DNA from: Borrelia recurrentis A1
GTDB lineage: Bacteria; Spirochaetota; Spirochaetia; Borreliales; Borreliaceae
DNA length: 64,000 nt
Assembly: GCF_000019705.1 (NCBI RefSeq)
Contig: NC_011246.1
Span: forward strand, 1 to 64,000
Reading direction: 5' to 3'
Part shown: piece after piece, positions 9,128 through 19,546 of the stretch
How positions within the stretch are numbered: position 1 is the stretch's first letter
Layout: each line of letters starts with the position of its first letter
Notes under the pieces: generated by a model
Databases searched by the model: none
The model's input: the letters and a program-made list of their open reading frames with translations, nothing else
What the model was told of the DNA's origin: nothing
Made by a program: the position numbers and the translations under genes

Positions 9128-10003
9128 TCAATTTGATTTCACAAGCCCAAGCCTTAGTTTTCTAACTTGCTCTTCAATCTGATAGCACAAATCTAGCAAC
9201 TCATTTTTAAGTGAACATAATTGACTAGTAGATTTCTGATCACCTCTTAGAGTATCTAAATCAATAATAGGTTGTAAATTTTGAATAACATCCTCTTGGG
9301 TTGCAAACCTTGCTGCATTGTTAATTATATTTTGAAGCAACTTCACCATTTCCCTCCATTTTTCTCGAATATCATCCATCTTATTTCCAAGATTATTAAT
9401 ACCATCTACATCCTGACTATCTTGCATTAAAGCTAAATGATCCTTACTCAAAATAGCACCTGTTTCATTCATAATTGAAAAAATAGAGCTCCCTACAATA
9501 CCACACAACTTAATAAGCAAAGGTCTAGAATTAAGTTCAACACTATATGCATCCCCAGACCCTTTTGTAAGCATTAATATTTTTTCTAAGTTATTAAGAG
9601 AAATAATATCTCCATTTAAACTTTCATAAACACTATCCTTAAAACCTTGTTTCTCATCAACACCAAATTTTTTCCTTATGCTATCAAATAAAGACACATT
9701 AAAATTCTTAGGTCTACGATTATAAAATCTTTTAAGTTTGTCATAACTTCGCTTAAATTTGGCATAAGCCTTCTTTGGGGTTTTTGGTACTCTTTTGGTT
9801 CGATTATTAAATCTCTCTATAACTTCTACCTGAGCATCTGATGTTAAACCTGAATTACCTGATTTCACTTTAACATCTGGCGTAATTGTTGGGAATGAAC
9901 GTATTTTTCGCATTCCATATTTATCAGGAGTTATAACTCTATCTTGACCACAAGATAACACGCATACACTAAACAATAAGATTATAACGCGCATTCTCTG
10001 CAT
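9128..10003 (-). CDS. Surface lipoprotein, array subfamily A
   Basis: 291 residues from the ATG at 10003, which has AAAGGAGGATATTA upstream; the frame is open 18 codons further but without a ribosome site. The signal ends CVLSC, Cys 18. A short, very basic region (KRVPKTPKKAYAKFKRSYD, about 72-90) leads into FYNRRPKNFNVSLFDSIRKKFGV and VYESLNGD. The C-terminus has one cysteine (LCSLKNELLDL) instead of the usual two. Helical domain and presumed surface role are as in the paralogs. Confidence 0.8.
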   Translation of the reverse strand: MQRMRVIILLFSVCVLSCGQDRVITPDKYGMRKIRSFPTITPDVKVKSGNSGLTSDAQVEVIERFNNRTKRVPKTPKKAYAKFKRSYDKLKRFYNRRPKNFNVSLFDSIRKKFGVDEKQGFKDSVYESLNGDIISLNNLEKILMLTKGSGDAYSVELNSRPLLIKLCGIVGSSIFSIMNETGAILSKDHLALMQDSQDVDGINNLGNKMDDIREKWREMVKLLQNIINNAARFATQEDVIQNLQPIIDLDTLRGDQKSTSQLCSLKNELLDLCYQIEEQVRKLRLGLVKSN

Positions 10004-10112
10004 TAATATCCTCCTTTTGTGATTCAACCTACACAATAATATGTAATGTAATTTCAACTTCTATGTTTATAACACTATAAAACATGCTGATACACTACAT
10101 AGAATGACATAC

Positions 10113-10140
10113 ATTTTACACCCACTATAACCAAATAACA
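10113..10140 (-). promoter_or_regulatory. Conserved upstream element
   Basis: ATTTTACACCCACTATAACC matches the elements at 6193, 8868 and 17748. It lies about 110-135 bases upstream of the 10003 start and may be a shared promoter. Confidence 0.35.
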
Positions 10141-10196
10141 CAAAAACTACTAATTATTTTAATAAATTTAATTAATTTAATTTGTTACTCAACAGA

Positions 10197-11101
10197 TTAA
10201 AACTCTGATGTTGTCTCTTTCTCGGGATATATTATTTTAAAAACTTTCTCTGTAATTCTTGTTCTTAAATTTATCAAATCATTTTTAAGTTTACACATTT
10301 TAAAGCCAATTCCTAAAACATCAGCTCCACCTGTCACACACTTTTGTTCATATATACAATCTAAATTAATAATTGGTCCTAATCCTTTGATAATAAGATT
10401 TTTAGCATTAAGTTTTGCTACATCATTAATAACATATTCTATCAACTTCATAATATCATTAAATTTATTATACATATCACTCAACATAACAGAAATTTCA
10501 TTCAAATTTTCCACATTCCCAATAGATTTAATTTTTGCCAAATTAGCAACATTGAAAATTTCAGATTCATTATATTCAACTATAACTGCATAAATGGTAC
10601 GCCAAAAAATCTTCCTTAATGTATCAATCAAAGGTTCAGCATTTTTTTCATACAAATAATCAGATTTGTTTTCAACAGAAAACAGTACTATTTTTTTAAC
10701 TTATTAATAATATTAACATCCCAATTTAATACAGCATAAAGACTATCCTTCAAAGCTTGCATTTCCTCAACCCCAAAAGCCTCTTCAAAATCATCAAAAA
10801 AAGATACATAAAATCCTTTGGGTTTCTTATATAAAGCTTTAAGTTTTTCAAGATTTACCACAAGTGCCTCATAAGCTTGATCAGGAGTTAATAAAATTTT
10901 TTTCCTATCCACATTATCTTCAATAAACAAGACTTTACCTACGTCAAAACCTTTTTCTTTATATTCTGCAACACCTGTTACAACTTGATTTGGTTTGATT
11001 TTACTTTTTCTTACAATCGAACTACTAACATTCTCACTACTCCCTTGTCTGCAAGATAATACCAATACAAATGAAAAAATTACCACACATATTTGTTGCA
11101 T
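10197..11101 (-). pseudogene. Subfamily A lipoprotein, -1 frameshift at A7
   Basis: The start is the ATG at 11101 (AAAGGAGGATATTG upstream). The signal ends LVLSC, Cys about 17. The first frame stops at about 10688 after NIINKLKK, where TTA AAA AAA is followed by TAG. Reading one base back at the A7 run continues without a break as KKIVLFSVENKSD and on to the normal C-terminus (CKLKNDLINL, second half 10197-10655). The sum, about 300 residues, is the normal size. Two paralogs have A8 at the same codons and stay open. This is either a broken gene, a switched-off phase state, or a gene read by -1 slippage on A AAA AAA. Confidence 0.75.
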
Positions 11102-11356
11102 CAATATCCTCCTTTTATTTATTCAAAAAACAATTTTTATGAATAAAATATTATCAAAAAACAATGCATAAATACATTCTATATGCATTTTCATAAAATT
11201 AAACTTATTACACAATAACTTATGTAAATACTTATATTCAATTTCAATTTAATTTAAATACCATTTTTTAAGCTAATTAAGTTAACAACAAAAACAAAAT
11301 ACATTATTAAATTAGAACAAAAGATTAATATACTAAAGATTTATCATAATATAACG

Positions 11357-12163
11357 TTAATATATAACTCGAATCAATTCATTACTTTTAACTTCAATTT
11401 GATAACGCAAATTTATCAAATCATTTTTAAGTTCACAAATTTTATAATTGTCTTTATAAAATTGATTCTTATCTATAAAATTTATATCTCTAATTTTTCT
11501 CAATTGCAACAAAATCTCTTCTCTAAAAAAATCATTATAATTTTGAATATCATTATAAAAAAATTTTGATAAATTATTAATGAAATTTTTTAATAAAATC
11601 GAAAACTCTGTCCATTTCAAATGCATATCATATAACATATTCTTAATCTCATTTATACCCGTTATATCTCGACTATATTTAAGCTTGTTCAATTTATAAT
11701 TTCCAAAAACATCATTTTGCTCTAAAATCGCAGACAAGGTGTTTATTACTAAAGTATATATACCTAAAAGTAACAACACACTATCACTTAAAATATGATT
11801 TTTACTATCTCCATCAACAAAAATAACATCAGGACCATTCCAAGCATTAAAAAGGAAATAATTTTTTCTTAAAATAGCATAAATCAAATCAATATGAAAT
11901 TGTCTATTAGTAATATTAAATTTACTTTTAAAATCATTAAGAAAAGGAATATTTAAAATTTTAAAACTATCATGATATAAGGATTTAAGCTTATTAAAGC
12001 TATGTTCTAATTCAGAATAAGCTTGTTTTTTTAATTCAAACTCAGTTAACGATTTTGATACGCCTGTAACTATTCCTTCTCTTACATTTGCCAAATTAGT
12101 TACAGATTGAGCACAAGAAAACGATAATATATTAAGTGCAAATATTATCGCACATACTATCAT
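11357..12163 (-). CDS. Surface lipoprotein, array subfamily A, divergent
   Basis: 268 residues. The signal ends SFSC, Cys 17. The family motifs are worn: LYHDSFKILNIPFLNDFKSKF in place of YYYRPEGF, and LIYAILRKNY in place of VYAVLKGD. Asn and Phe are enriched. The C-terminus keeps CELKNDLINLRYQIE, with a single cysteine. A ribosome site (AAAGGAG) precedes the ATG. It lies next to the decayed IS605 copy. Likely still expressed as a lipoprotein, function unknown. Confidence 0.7.
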   Translation of the reverse strand: MIVCAIIFALNILSFSCAQSVTNLANVREGIVTGVSKSLTEFELKKQAYSELEHSFNKLKSLYHDSFKILNIPFLNDFKSKFNITNRQFHIDLIYAILRKNYFLFNAWNGPDVIFVDGDSKNHILSDSVLLLLGIYTLVINTLSAILEQNDVFGNYKLNKLKYSRDITGINEIKNMLYDMHLKWTEFSILLKNFINNLSKFFYNDIQNYNDFFREEILLQLRKIRDINFIDKNQFYKDNYKICELKNDLINLRYQIEVKSNELIRVIY

Positions 12164-12371
12164 TTATTTCTCCTTTCTTTTAAACATACAATAAATTTTT
12201 ACATTACAAATCTAATATCACATACTAATAAAACATGTATTACTACATATGTAAATCATTCAATATGCTAATTGTATTCAATACATAAATGTAATATGTT
12301 TTTTTATTATACAAAATATAATATAATATAATTAATCAATCTAATTAATATGTTTGCAATAAAAACCTTAT

Positions 12372-12802
12372 CTAACTACATGATTTTTTAGAAAATTTAA
12401 CATTTATTTTGATTTTGAATATATTTTTGATGATATCAATAGAGGCTCCTCCAGTAGAAATCAGACAATAACTTCTAGACCAAAAATAAGGTTTCCAATA
12501 ATATTTATCTAAATGAGTAGAATATTTTTTCCTTATAAGCCTTGAAGATACTGTTTTTAGAATATTGATAAATTTAGAAGGTTCAATATTGGGGGTAAAT
12601 TCTAGTAATAAGTAATAAATGAATATGATCCTTGTCATGGTTGAATTCATTAAGGGTTATTTTCCATAAAGAACATATATTAAGTATTATTTGGTAAAAA
12701 GAAGATGAAAGCTCGGCTTTTATGCCTATATTTAGTAACTAATACTAGGTGATAATTAATAGAATATACGCAGTGATTATTAAAAGTTAGCTTGTGTGAC
12801 AT
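12372..12802 (-). pseudogene. tnpA remnant (IS605-type copy 1)
   Basis: A near-identical relative of the intact tnpA at 40.57-40.98 kb, but with two frameshifts. A 7-base duplication (TTATTAC repeated) lies near 12606-12620 just after the HUH motif region, and one A is missing from the A6 run near 12430, which removes the catalytic Tyr segment (YIQNQ). The ATG equivalent to copy 2 is at 12802. Similarity to copy 2 ends at 12402. It is divergent from the tnpB remnant. It cannot make an active Y1 transposase. Confidence 0.8.
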
Positions 12803-12841
12803 ATACACTTAAGTATAAAATATTATAAAATAATAAAACAT

Positions 12842-13977
12842 ATGAGTGCTAATAAAGCTTATAAGTACAGAATATATCCTGACGCTAATCAAAAGAAATA
12901 TTTTTCAAAAGTATTTGGGTGCGTAAGATTTTTGTATAACAAAATGTTAAGTGATAAGAAAGATTATTATGAAAAAAATAAACAAAGTCTTATTCTTATC
13001 CAAGCAAATATAAAGAAGAATTTCTATTCTTAAAGGAAGTTGATAGTTTGGCTCTTTGCAATGCCCAACTTGACTTAAATTCTGCGTATAGTAATTTTTT
13101 TAGAGAAATTAAAAAAGGAAATAGAACACAAGGATTTCCTAAATATAAAAGTAAGAAAAATAGACAAACCTTTAGAACTAATAATCAAAAAAACTCAATA
13201 AGAATAGAAAATGATTATATAAAGCTACCTAAAATAGGATTTGTAAAATTAGCTCTACATAGGAAAATTAAAAGCAATGAACTTATTAAAAATGTAGTAG
13301 TAGAAAAAGATACTGATGATAAATATTACATTTCAGTAGCGGTTGAGTGCTTAGATGTTAAAAATAACGATAAAACTAAATGCAATAAAAAAGAGATAGT
13401 TGGTATTGATATGAGTATGAGGCATTTTTTAGTAAGTAGTGGGGGTGAAAAAATCAATCATTCCAAATGTTTACTAAAAAATGAATGTAAACTCAAGAAA
13501 TGCCAAAGAAAACTATCAAAAAAACAAAAGGGCTCTAGAAATAGAGCTAAATCTAGATTAAGAGTTGCCAAATTGCATAGGAAAATTTCAAATCAAAGAA
13601 AAGATTTTTTACATAAATTATCTTATTATTTTGTAGTTAATTATAAAAATATAGTAATAGAAAGTCTATCAATTAAAAGTATGCAAAAAGGAATGTTTGG
13701 CAAAAGTGTTAATGATTTGGGATGGCATAAGTTTGTAAGACAATTATCATATAAATCAGAGTGGTGTGGAGCCTATTTACATAAAGTTGATAGATATTTT
13801 CCATCAAGCAAGCTATGCAACAATTACGGTATTAAAAATACAACCCTAATAAAATTAAGTGATATTAGGTGGAGTTGTAGGAGTTGTAACACTTTGCAGG
13901 ATAGAGATATAAATGCAGCTCTAAATCTTAAAGCTTATTATTATAAGGAAATAAAAACTAAGGCAGGAACTGCCTGA
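12842..13977 (+). pseudogene. tnpB remnant (IS605-type copy 1)
   Basis: A copy of the intact TnpB at 39.4-40.5 kb, broken by a one-base deletion near 12990 (an A lost after CTTATT), splitting it into 12842-13033 and 13048-13977. The RuvC-like acidic residues remain (GIDMSMRHF, IVIESL, QDRDINAAL). The zinc finger is damaged: CNNCG has become CNNYG, and there is an extra codon before the second Cys pair. These extra changes point to real decay rather than a single base-calling error. Confidence 0.85.
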
Positions 13978-14094
13978 AGTAAAGCTTGTGGACCATGCTC
14001 TAGTGGATGACCGTTCTTATAGAACCTAAAAAGCTATCATGGGATGAAACAAGAAGCTATTTTTATAATCTTTGATTTAGAAATAGCAGTTCAC
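13978..14094 (+). ncRNA. Right-end and possible omega-RNA region, copy 1
   Basis: Conserved nearly base for base with the tnpB 3' flank of copy 2. It includes the GTTCTTATAGAAC hairpin and the terminal GCTATTT/AAATAGC hairpin. TnpB guide RNAs usually overlap this region; with tnpB broken here it could act only in trans. Inferred from family knowledge. Confidence 0.4.
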
Positions 14095-14144
14095 TCCCAT
14101 AATTTTAAATTATTCGCAACTCTTAATTACTCTATATAATAAAA

Positions 14145-14178
14145 TTGATGAAGTCCAAATTTATATGAACTTCATCAA
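14145..14178 (-). terminator. Rho-independent terminator
   Basis: TTGATGAAGT and ACTTCATCAA form a 10-bp stem around a 14-base loop, 47 bases after the stop of the 14225 gene. Confidence 0.7.
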
Positions 14179-14224
14179 CGATTAATTAATTAAAAAGCAA
14201 CTAATTTAAAATTTTAAACAAATT

Positions 14225-14998
14225 TCATTCAACACTTTTTTCTTTAATTTGAGAATATAAATCCATAAATTCATTCTTAAGCTTACAAATTACACCTTTA
14301 CATGACTGATTCGCATCTAATGACTTTAATTCGACAATTGGTTCTAATTGTGCTATCATTGCCTCTTTATCAGCAACATTTCTAGTTTCAATATATTTAG
14401 AAGCAAATACAGAAACATTATTAATTGTATTTTGAAGCAAGCTCACCAACTCATCCCATTTGACACCCATATCATCTAACATGTACTTAACTTCATTAAA
14501 TAGTGCAATATCTTGCCTATCTCTAATTTTAATTAAACCATCATTTCCAAAAACACTATCATTATTCAAAAATAAAAAAAGAATATTTCCCAGTTCATTT
14601 AACCTATAAAGCAAAGGCCTACCATTAAGTGCAGACATATATTCGTCCTTAGTTTCAATTGAATCTGCAACTATCTTTTTTAAGTTATCAATAGTTGCAA
14701 CATCTCCTTTAAATGCAGCATAAATGGTTTCCTTAAAATTTTCATAATAGGTATTTCCAAATTTATTCTTAATGTCATCAAACAGAGAAATATTAAACCC
14801 TTCCGGTTTATAATCATATAAGGCTTTTAGATCATTAAAACTTGCAATTAATGCAGAATAAATTTGCTGTTGTTCAGATGTCAATGATTTCATATCCATG
14901 TAATCACCTGCTTGATCATTTATCACATTATCCTCCTTTTCCTTACATGATAGTAATAGTATACTAGATGCAAAAACTACCATAAATATTCTTTTCAT
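14225..14998 (-). CDS. Surface lipoprotein, array subfamily A
   Basis: 257 residues. The signal ends ILLLSC, Cys 18. The linker is very short and acidic (KEKEDNVINDQAGDYMD). LYDYKPEGFNISLFDDIKNKF lies at about 60-80, TIYAAFKGD near 90-98, and NLKKIV follows. The last carries A6G rather than the A7/A8 tract found in other members, so the frame is stable here. The C-terminus has the Cys pair SCKGVICKLKNEF. AAAGGAGATATTA precedes the ATG. A compact, intact member, presumed surface exposed. Confidence 0.8.
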   Translation of the reverse strand: MKRIFMVVFASSILLLSCKEKEDNVINDQAGDYMDMKSLTSEQQQIYSALIASFNDLKALYDYKPEGFNISLFDDIKNKFGNTYYENFKETIYAAFKGDVATIDNLKKIVADSIETKDEYMSALNGRPLLYRLNELGNILFLFLNNDSVFGNDGLIKIRDRQDIALFNEVKYMLDDMGVKWDELVSLLQNTINNVSVFASKYIETRNVADKEAMIAQLEPIVELKSLDANQSCKGVICKLKNEFMDLYSQIKEKSVE

Positions 14999-15001
14999 TA
15001 A

Positions 15002-15559
15002 TATCTCCTTTTTCTTTAGTTACACAATATCTATTTAATTCAAACTTTACATCACACTATAAAACATATTTATGCAATGTAGCATGACATAAATTGATTC
15101 AATATTAATTTGTGCCCAATATAATATAATAATTATTTTAAATAATGGCAATAGAATTATTACTTAAGTTAAACATTTAAATAATAAAAACGTTTATATA
15201 ATATAAAATCTACAATAAAGACTTTATATGTAAACTTTGTCATTATCAACTATACATAAATATCATAATGGCTAAATGAAAACTATATTATAATTATAAA
15301 AATTAAGATTTTGGATTTTTTAAGATAGACCTCTACCAAGGTACGACATTCACACATTTAACTTACAAAGATGAATATAACAAATAAAATAATACAACAG
15401 ATATTCTTTAAATTTATTATCGTTTTTTTAATTGCAATATCACATACTTTAAAACATATAAAAAACAAAATCCAAACATGGGCTTCGTTTTTCAGTGAAT
15501 GAATATTACTATATCCTGATATCAGCAAAAATTAAATAAATATAACAACACATCTAACA
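15002..15559. other. Intergenic, 558 bases
   Basis: No supported gene. It holds the upstream region of the 14998 gene (including a partial GCATGACATAAA leader block near 15083) and an imperfect hairpin at about 15465-15495 (AAAACNAA..CC arms) that could terminate the 15560 gene. The rest is AT-rich with scattered stops in all frames. Confidence 0.45.
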
Positions 15560-16444
15560 TTATGGTGTTGAATTTTGTGGTTGCAATGCATTCAATAAAT
15601 CATCACCTTTATCCAAAATTTGATTAGCTAACCTCACCAACTCATTCTTAAGTTTACAAATCAAACTATCCGAACATACCTGATTAAAATTGTTTATATC
15701 TAAAACAGCAATTGGTCGTAATCCATCTTCAATACTTTTCATATAAGAAATTTTCTCATTATCTTTAAAACGATCATTTTTGATCTTAATATATGCATCA
15801 GCAAATACTGCAACATCATTTATTATTTTTTGAACTTCTGCGACTAACTTTGCCCACTCAACACAAAAATCATCGATCATCAATTTAATTTTTTTAAGCC
15901 CTTCTATATCTTTACTATATTTAAGCTTCTCTAAAAGCTGATTACCTTTAACATCATAATATGCTTTCATAATAGCAAAAATAGTAAACTGTGAAATATG
16001 ATCCAGTTTAGCAACCAAAGAATGACCATTGAAATTCTTGTACATATATGAAGATTGATCTTCATTAAGATCTATCACTATCTTTTTTAAATTTCCAACA
16101 ACATCAATACTCCCATGTAAGACAGCATAAACATTGTCATCCATAATGAATATATTATCTTTAATCCTAAATTCATCATCAATATCCGAAAACAAAGATA
16201 TGTTAAACCCATCATCTCTATAATAATATAACGATCGAAGATTATTTAAACTTGTACTCAATTCATCATAAGCCTGCTCTAAAGAATTCAAGTCATAATA
16301 ACCAAACCTTCCTCTTTTATTTTTCTTTCTTTCTTTTGTTTCTTCGAAATTTGAATCTTCCAAATCTTCTGTCATAATATTTCCTTGTCTACAACATAGA
16401 AATAAAACAGCAAAGAAACATAACATCAAACCCACTTTTGTCAT
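15560..16444 (-). CDS. Surface lipoprotein, array subfamily A
   Basis: 294 residues. The signal ends VLFLCC, Cys 17 or 18. A short linker contains KERKKNKRGRFGYYD. LYYYRDDGFNISLFSDIDDEF lies at about 73-93 and NVYAVLHGSID near 105-115. It has NLKKIV encoded with A6G. The C-terminus is VCSDSLICKLKNELVRLANQ, with the Cys pair. The helical segment with INDVAVFADAYIKIKNDRF is close to the 14225 paralog, pointing to recent duplication of this pair. Presumed surface role, ligand unknown. Confidence 0.8.
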   Translation of the reverse strand: MTKVGLMLCFFAVLFLCCRQGNIMTEDLEDSNFEETKERKKNKRGRFGYYDLNSLEQAYDELSTSLNNLRSLYYYRDDGFNISLFSDIDDEFRIKDNIFIMDDNVYAVLHGSIDVVGNLKKIVIDLNEDQSSYMYKNFNGHSLVAKLDHISQFTIFAIMKAYYDVKGNQLLEKLKYSKDIEGLKKIKLMIDDFCVEWAKLVAEVQKIINDVAVFADAYIKIKNDRFKDNEKISYMKSIEDGLRPIAVLDINNFNQVCSDSLICKLKNELVRLANQILDKGDDLLNALQPQNSTP

Positions 16445-16734
16445 CTTTTCTCCTCTATGATTAAATTAAAAACACATTTATTACAAATTCAATACCATAT
16501 AAAAATAAGTACTACAAAGCATGCTTATATAATAAAAACTATATATGTACAATATAATCATTATTTAAAATAAAACAATATTATTATTATTAAATTAATT
16601 AAAAAAAATTAATAATAATACCAACATTTCCTTCAAATAAACCTATTAATTATTCAATTAATAGTTCACATTCTCTCTACACAAAAATAAAAAAAATAAC
16701 AAATATAAATACTAAACACTTACAAATAATTTCA

Positions 16735-17680
16735 TTAGTAATCTTTATATCTTATCAACTTATTCATTTTCTCCTTAAGCTGTCTGCATAATACCCTTAG
16801 ATTATTCTTTAGTTTGCAAATATGCATATCATCATCTGGCAAATTACAATCACAATTCTGATTATATTTAATAACCTCCAAATCAGTAATTGGTTTCAAT
16901 CTTTCCATAATTTCATCTTTAGTAGTAAATCTTGAAGCATCGTTAATAATACCTTTAACTAAACTCACCATATTTTCCCATTTCAAACAAATATGCTCTA
17001 AAATACTTGCAAGTTCATTTAAACCTTCTATATCTTTACTATCTTGAAGTTTTAACAAATTATCATCATTTAAAATATAACCATTTTTATGCATAACTAT
17101 ACCTAAAAGATAATTTGCCATCTTACTAAAATGAAAAAGCAAAAAATAAGCATTACTCTCAAAAAGATAATCTTGACTTACTACCTCATTTTTTCCAAAA
17201 GAATGCATTACTATTTTTTCCAAATTCTTTAAAACAGCAACATCTCCCTTCACCATAGCATAAACACTGTCCCTAAAGTTTTGCTTCTTATCAACCCCAA
17301 ATTTAGTCTTAATGTTTTCAAACAAAAAATCACTAAATTCGCTAGGTCCTATAATGATATAAATCCACAAGCTTAGATAAATTTGTTCTTAATGCAATAT
17401 AAGCTTTTGTTCTCAATGAATCAAATGTTTCTGTCTCTTCATCTTCAACATGCCCATCTTCCCCATTTCCTTGAAAATCTTTAACACCTGTTGGTTTTAA
17501 CCCATCTGTTTTTTCTGTTCTTATATCAGATACAACTGGTGAGAATGGAAAATTTGACACACTTCCCAATTTATTCTTCGTCTCTTCAGTCCCTTTAATG
17601 TTATGTCTATCATTTCTCCATTGTTTACAACATAACATTAACATACCAAATAAAAATACTAAAATATAAATTCGCTGCAT
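16735..17680 (-). pseudogene. Subfamily A lipoprotein, frameshifted
   Basis: The signal (MQRIYILVFLF..LMLCC, Cys 17 or 18) and linker are read from 17680. The frame stops just after LYHYRT near 17344. The other frame resumes with PSEFSDFLFENIKTKF and runs to 16735 with the Cys-pair C-terminus (HICKLKNNLRVL). Removing one G (AGGACCT to AGACCT) restores YRPSEF, matching the family motif. Unlike the A-tract cases this needs a +1 correction. Either a broken gene or a base-calling error; without repair it gives only a secreted linker stub. Confidence 0.75.
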
Positions 17681-18282
17681 TAATATCCTCCTTTATATTC
17701 CATATCACACAACTAAAAATACTGTGGTGACATATAAAACGTAATGCATTCTACATCTATTATCACAAAACAATACATTAATTATTAAGATTATTAATTA
17801 ATAATGAATTAAACATTCAGCACAACCCCATATAACAAAAATTTATCGAATCTATATCCTTTTATTTCAAAACCATATCAATCACATACATCATAACTTG
17901 ATACAAAAAATCTAATATTGTAGATAAATTAAACCGTTAAATATATTAATGATGTTTTTCTAATTTCTTGCATTAAATTTTAAGTTAAAATATCATGTGT
18001 CAACTATTAATAGGTTAATTGGTAAATTAAAATTATTTTTAGGCTAACTTAAACCAAATAAATAGGATAGACAATGTTATAAATCACCACAATTTAAAAT
18101 TTATTTTAATATGGAATTTATAAATAATTAAACACAATTAAAATTGTTATATTTTTATTTTGATTTTTAATATTGCAATTAACAATATTAAACTGCAATT
18201 ATAACATTTAGGTAATATATGGTATGAAAAATCACAAATTTAAGAAACATTAAAAAAATATCTACGTAAAGGAGTATATTTG
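17681..18282. promoter_or_regulatory. Divergent promoter region
   Basis: A 600-base gap between a minus-strand gene (start 17680) and a plus-strand gene (start 18283). The minus side carries the conserved element at 17748-17776 (ATTCTACATCTATTATCAC) and GACATATAAAAC at 17729-17740, as upstream of other array genes. No open frame is supported. This is one boundary of the inverted four-gene block. Confidence 0.5.
17748..17776 (-). promoter_or_regulatory. Conserved upstream element
   Basis: ATTCTACATCTATTATCACA matches the sites at 6193, 8868 and 10113. It is about 70-95 bases upstream of the 17680 start. GACATATAAAAC lies next to it (17729-17740). Confidence 0.4.
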
Positions 18283-19107
18283 ATGAGATTAATATATAAA
18301 ACAATATTGATACTAAGCACATTTTTTATATGTTGTTGCAAACAAGACAAAGGTGAACAAAATGCAAGCACCATTAAAACCGACAGCAACAAATCTAGGC
18401 ATACTGATGCATGGAAAGAAAAAATGAAATTAAAAAAAGCAAAACAAATACCAAAAACACCAGAAGAAGCTTATGATGCATTAATTGAAAACTATAATGA
18501 ACTTCAAGTTTTACTTAATACCCCAAAAGAATTCAATAGTTCTTTTATTACAGAAATTGGAAATTTCTTTGGGGTAGATTATGAACTATTTGTAAAAAAT
18601 AATTTTTATCCTAGTGTAGGATTTGATATTACTACTATTAATAATTTGAAAAAGATGATAACGACTTTTAATCCAACTAAAAAACCTGATATTCCAGGGC
18701 TTGATGTTGCGTCTATCCATCAATTAAGTCTTTTTACCAAAGAACTTATTCGTCCAATTGATAATGCTTTCAAAGAAAACAATCAAATAAATATTCTTAA
18801 AAATAGTAATGATGTAAAAACTTTAAACGAGCTTATAAATATGTTGGATAATTTATACGAAAAATGGGATACAATTGTAAGCCTGATTCAAACTACAATA
18901 AACGAAGCAGCAAAATTAAATAAGAAAGATGATGTTACAAAAAAATTCAAACTGTTAAATGATTTACATCTTGGTAATTTTAATCAAATATGTAATGAAA
19001 ATGGTGTTAATAATGAAGTTTGTGAACTTAAAAATGAAATGGGCAAATTATCTAAAAATATTAAAAACAAAATTGAAAGCTTGATTGAAAGCTTGGTTGA
19101 CAATTAA
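18283..19107 (+). CDS. Surface lipoprotein, array subfamily A, plus strand
   Basis: 274 residues from the ATG at 18283 (AAAGGAGTATATTTG upstream). The signal ends FFICCC, Cys 17-19, then KQDKGEQ. A Lys-rich linker (KMKLKKAKQIPKTPEEAYD) leads to LLNTPKEFNSSFITEIGNFF and FYPSVGFD, a variant of the subfamily A motifs shared with the 19547 and 22854 genes. The C-terminus has QICNENGVNNEVCELKNEM. First of four genes on the plus strand; a terminator follows. Presumed surface lipoprotein. Confidence 0.8.
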   Translation: MRLIYKTILILSTFFICCCKQDKGEQNASTIKTDSNKSRHTDAWKEKMKLKKAKQIPKTPEEAYDALIENYNELQVLLNTPKEFNSSFITEIGNFFGVDYELFVKNNFYPSVGFDITTINNLKKMITTFNPTKKPDIPGLDVASIHQLSLFTKELIRPIDNAFKENNQINILKNSNDVKTLNELINMLDNLYEKWDTIVSLIQTTINEAAKLNKKDDVTKKFKLLNDLHLGNFNQICNENGVNNEVCELKNEMGKLSKNIKNKIESLIESLVDN

Positions 19108-19200
19108 GGTAGAAATTTCGAGATATTTATAATTTTATATTTCTATACATAATTTGATATCATTTACAGTTACAATCAATACAAAACTTCATAAAAATAA

Positions 19201-19229
19201 AAGCCCACAAAGGTGTGGGTTTCTTTTTT
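19201..19229 (+). terminator. Rho-independent terminator
   Basis: AAGCCCACA and TGTGGGTTT form a tight stem followed by CTTTTTT, about 95 bases after the 19107 stop. Confidence 0.85.
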
Positions 19230-19546
19230 CCTAAAATTGTTAAATTAAAAGTTACCTGATTTGAATCAAAATAATTAATATCTTTAAAAAATCTAACATT
19301 AAAAAATAAATAAATTGTTTATTTATTATTTATTAATAATGTTTTCTAATTTTTTTGCAGTAATTTTTAACTTAGGGTATTGTATGTCAAATATTGATTA
19401 TTATGATGAGTAATTTGACAAAAAAGTTACAAGAATTTAAAAACATTAATTATTAATGATACAAATTATTACACTTGTGTGATGTAGAGTATGAAAGTTG
19501 AAATTTAAATATTACGAAAAATATTTAATATGAAGGAGTATATTTA
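19230..19546. other. Intergenic upstream region
   Basis: No gene seen. AT-rich promoter region of the 19547 gene. Its last 60 bases resemble the region before 18283 (ending AAGGAGTATATTTAATG), consistent with duplication of gene plus leader. Confidence 0.4.

Larger units (their letters stand above)
12402..14094. mobile_element. IS605-type element, decayed copy
   Basis: The tnpA and tnpB remnants are divergent, as in the IS605/IS608 layout. Sequence shared with the second copy ends on the right at the TTCAC(T) near 14094. There a stem of GCTATTT and AAATAGC, as expected at an IS200/IS605 right end, precedes AGTTCAC. On the left, sharing stops at 12402. No target duplication is expected for this family. 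Confidence 0.8.
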
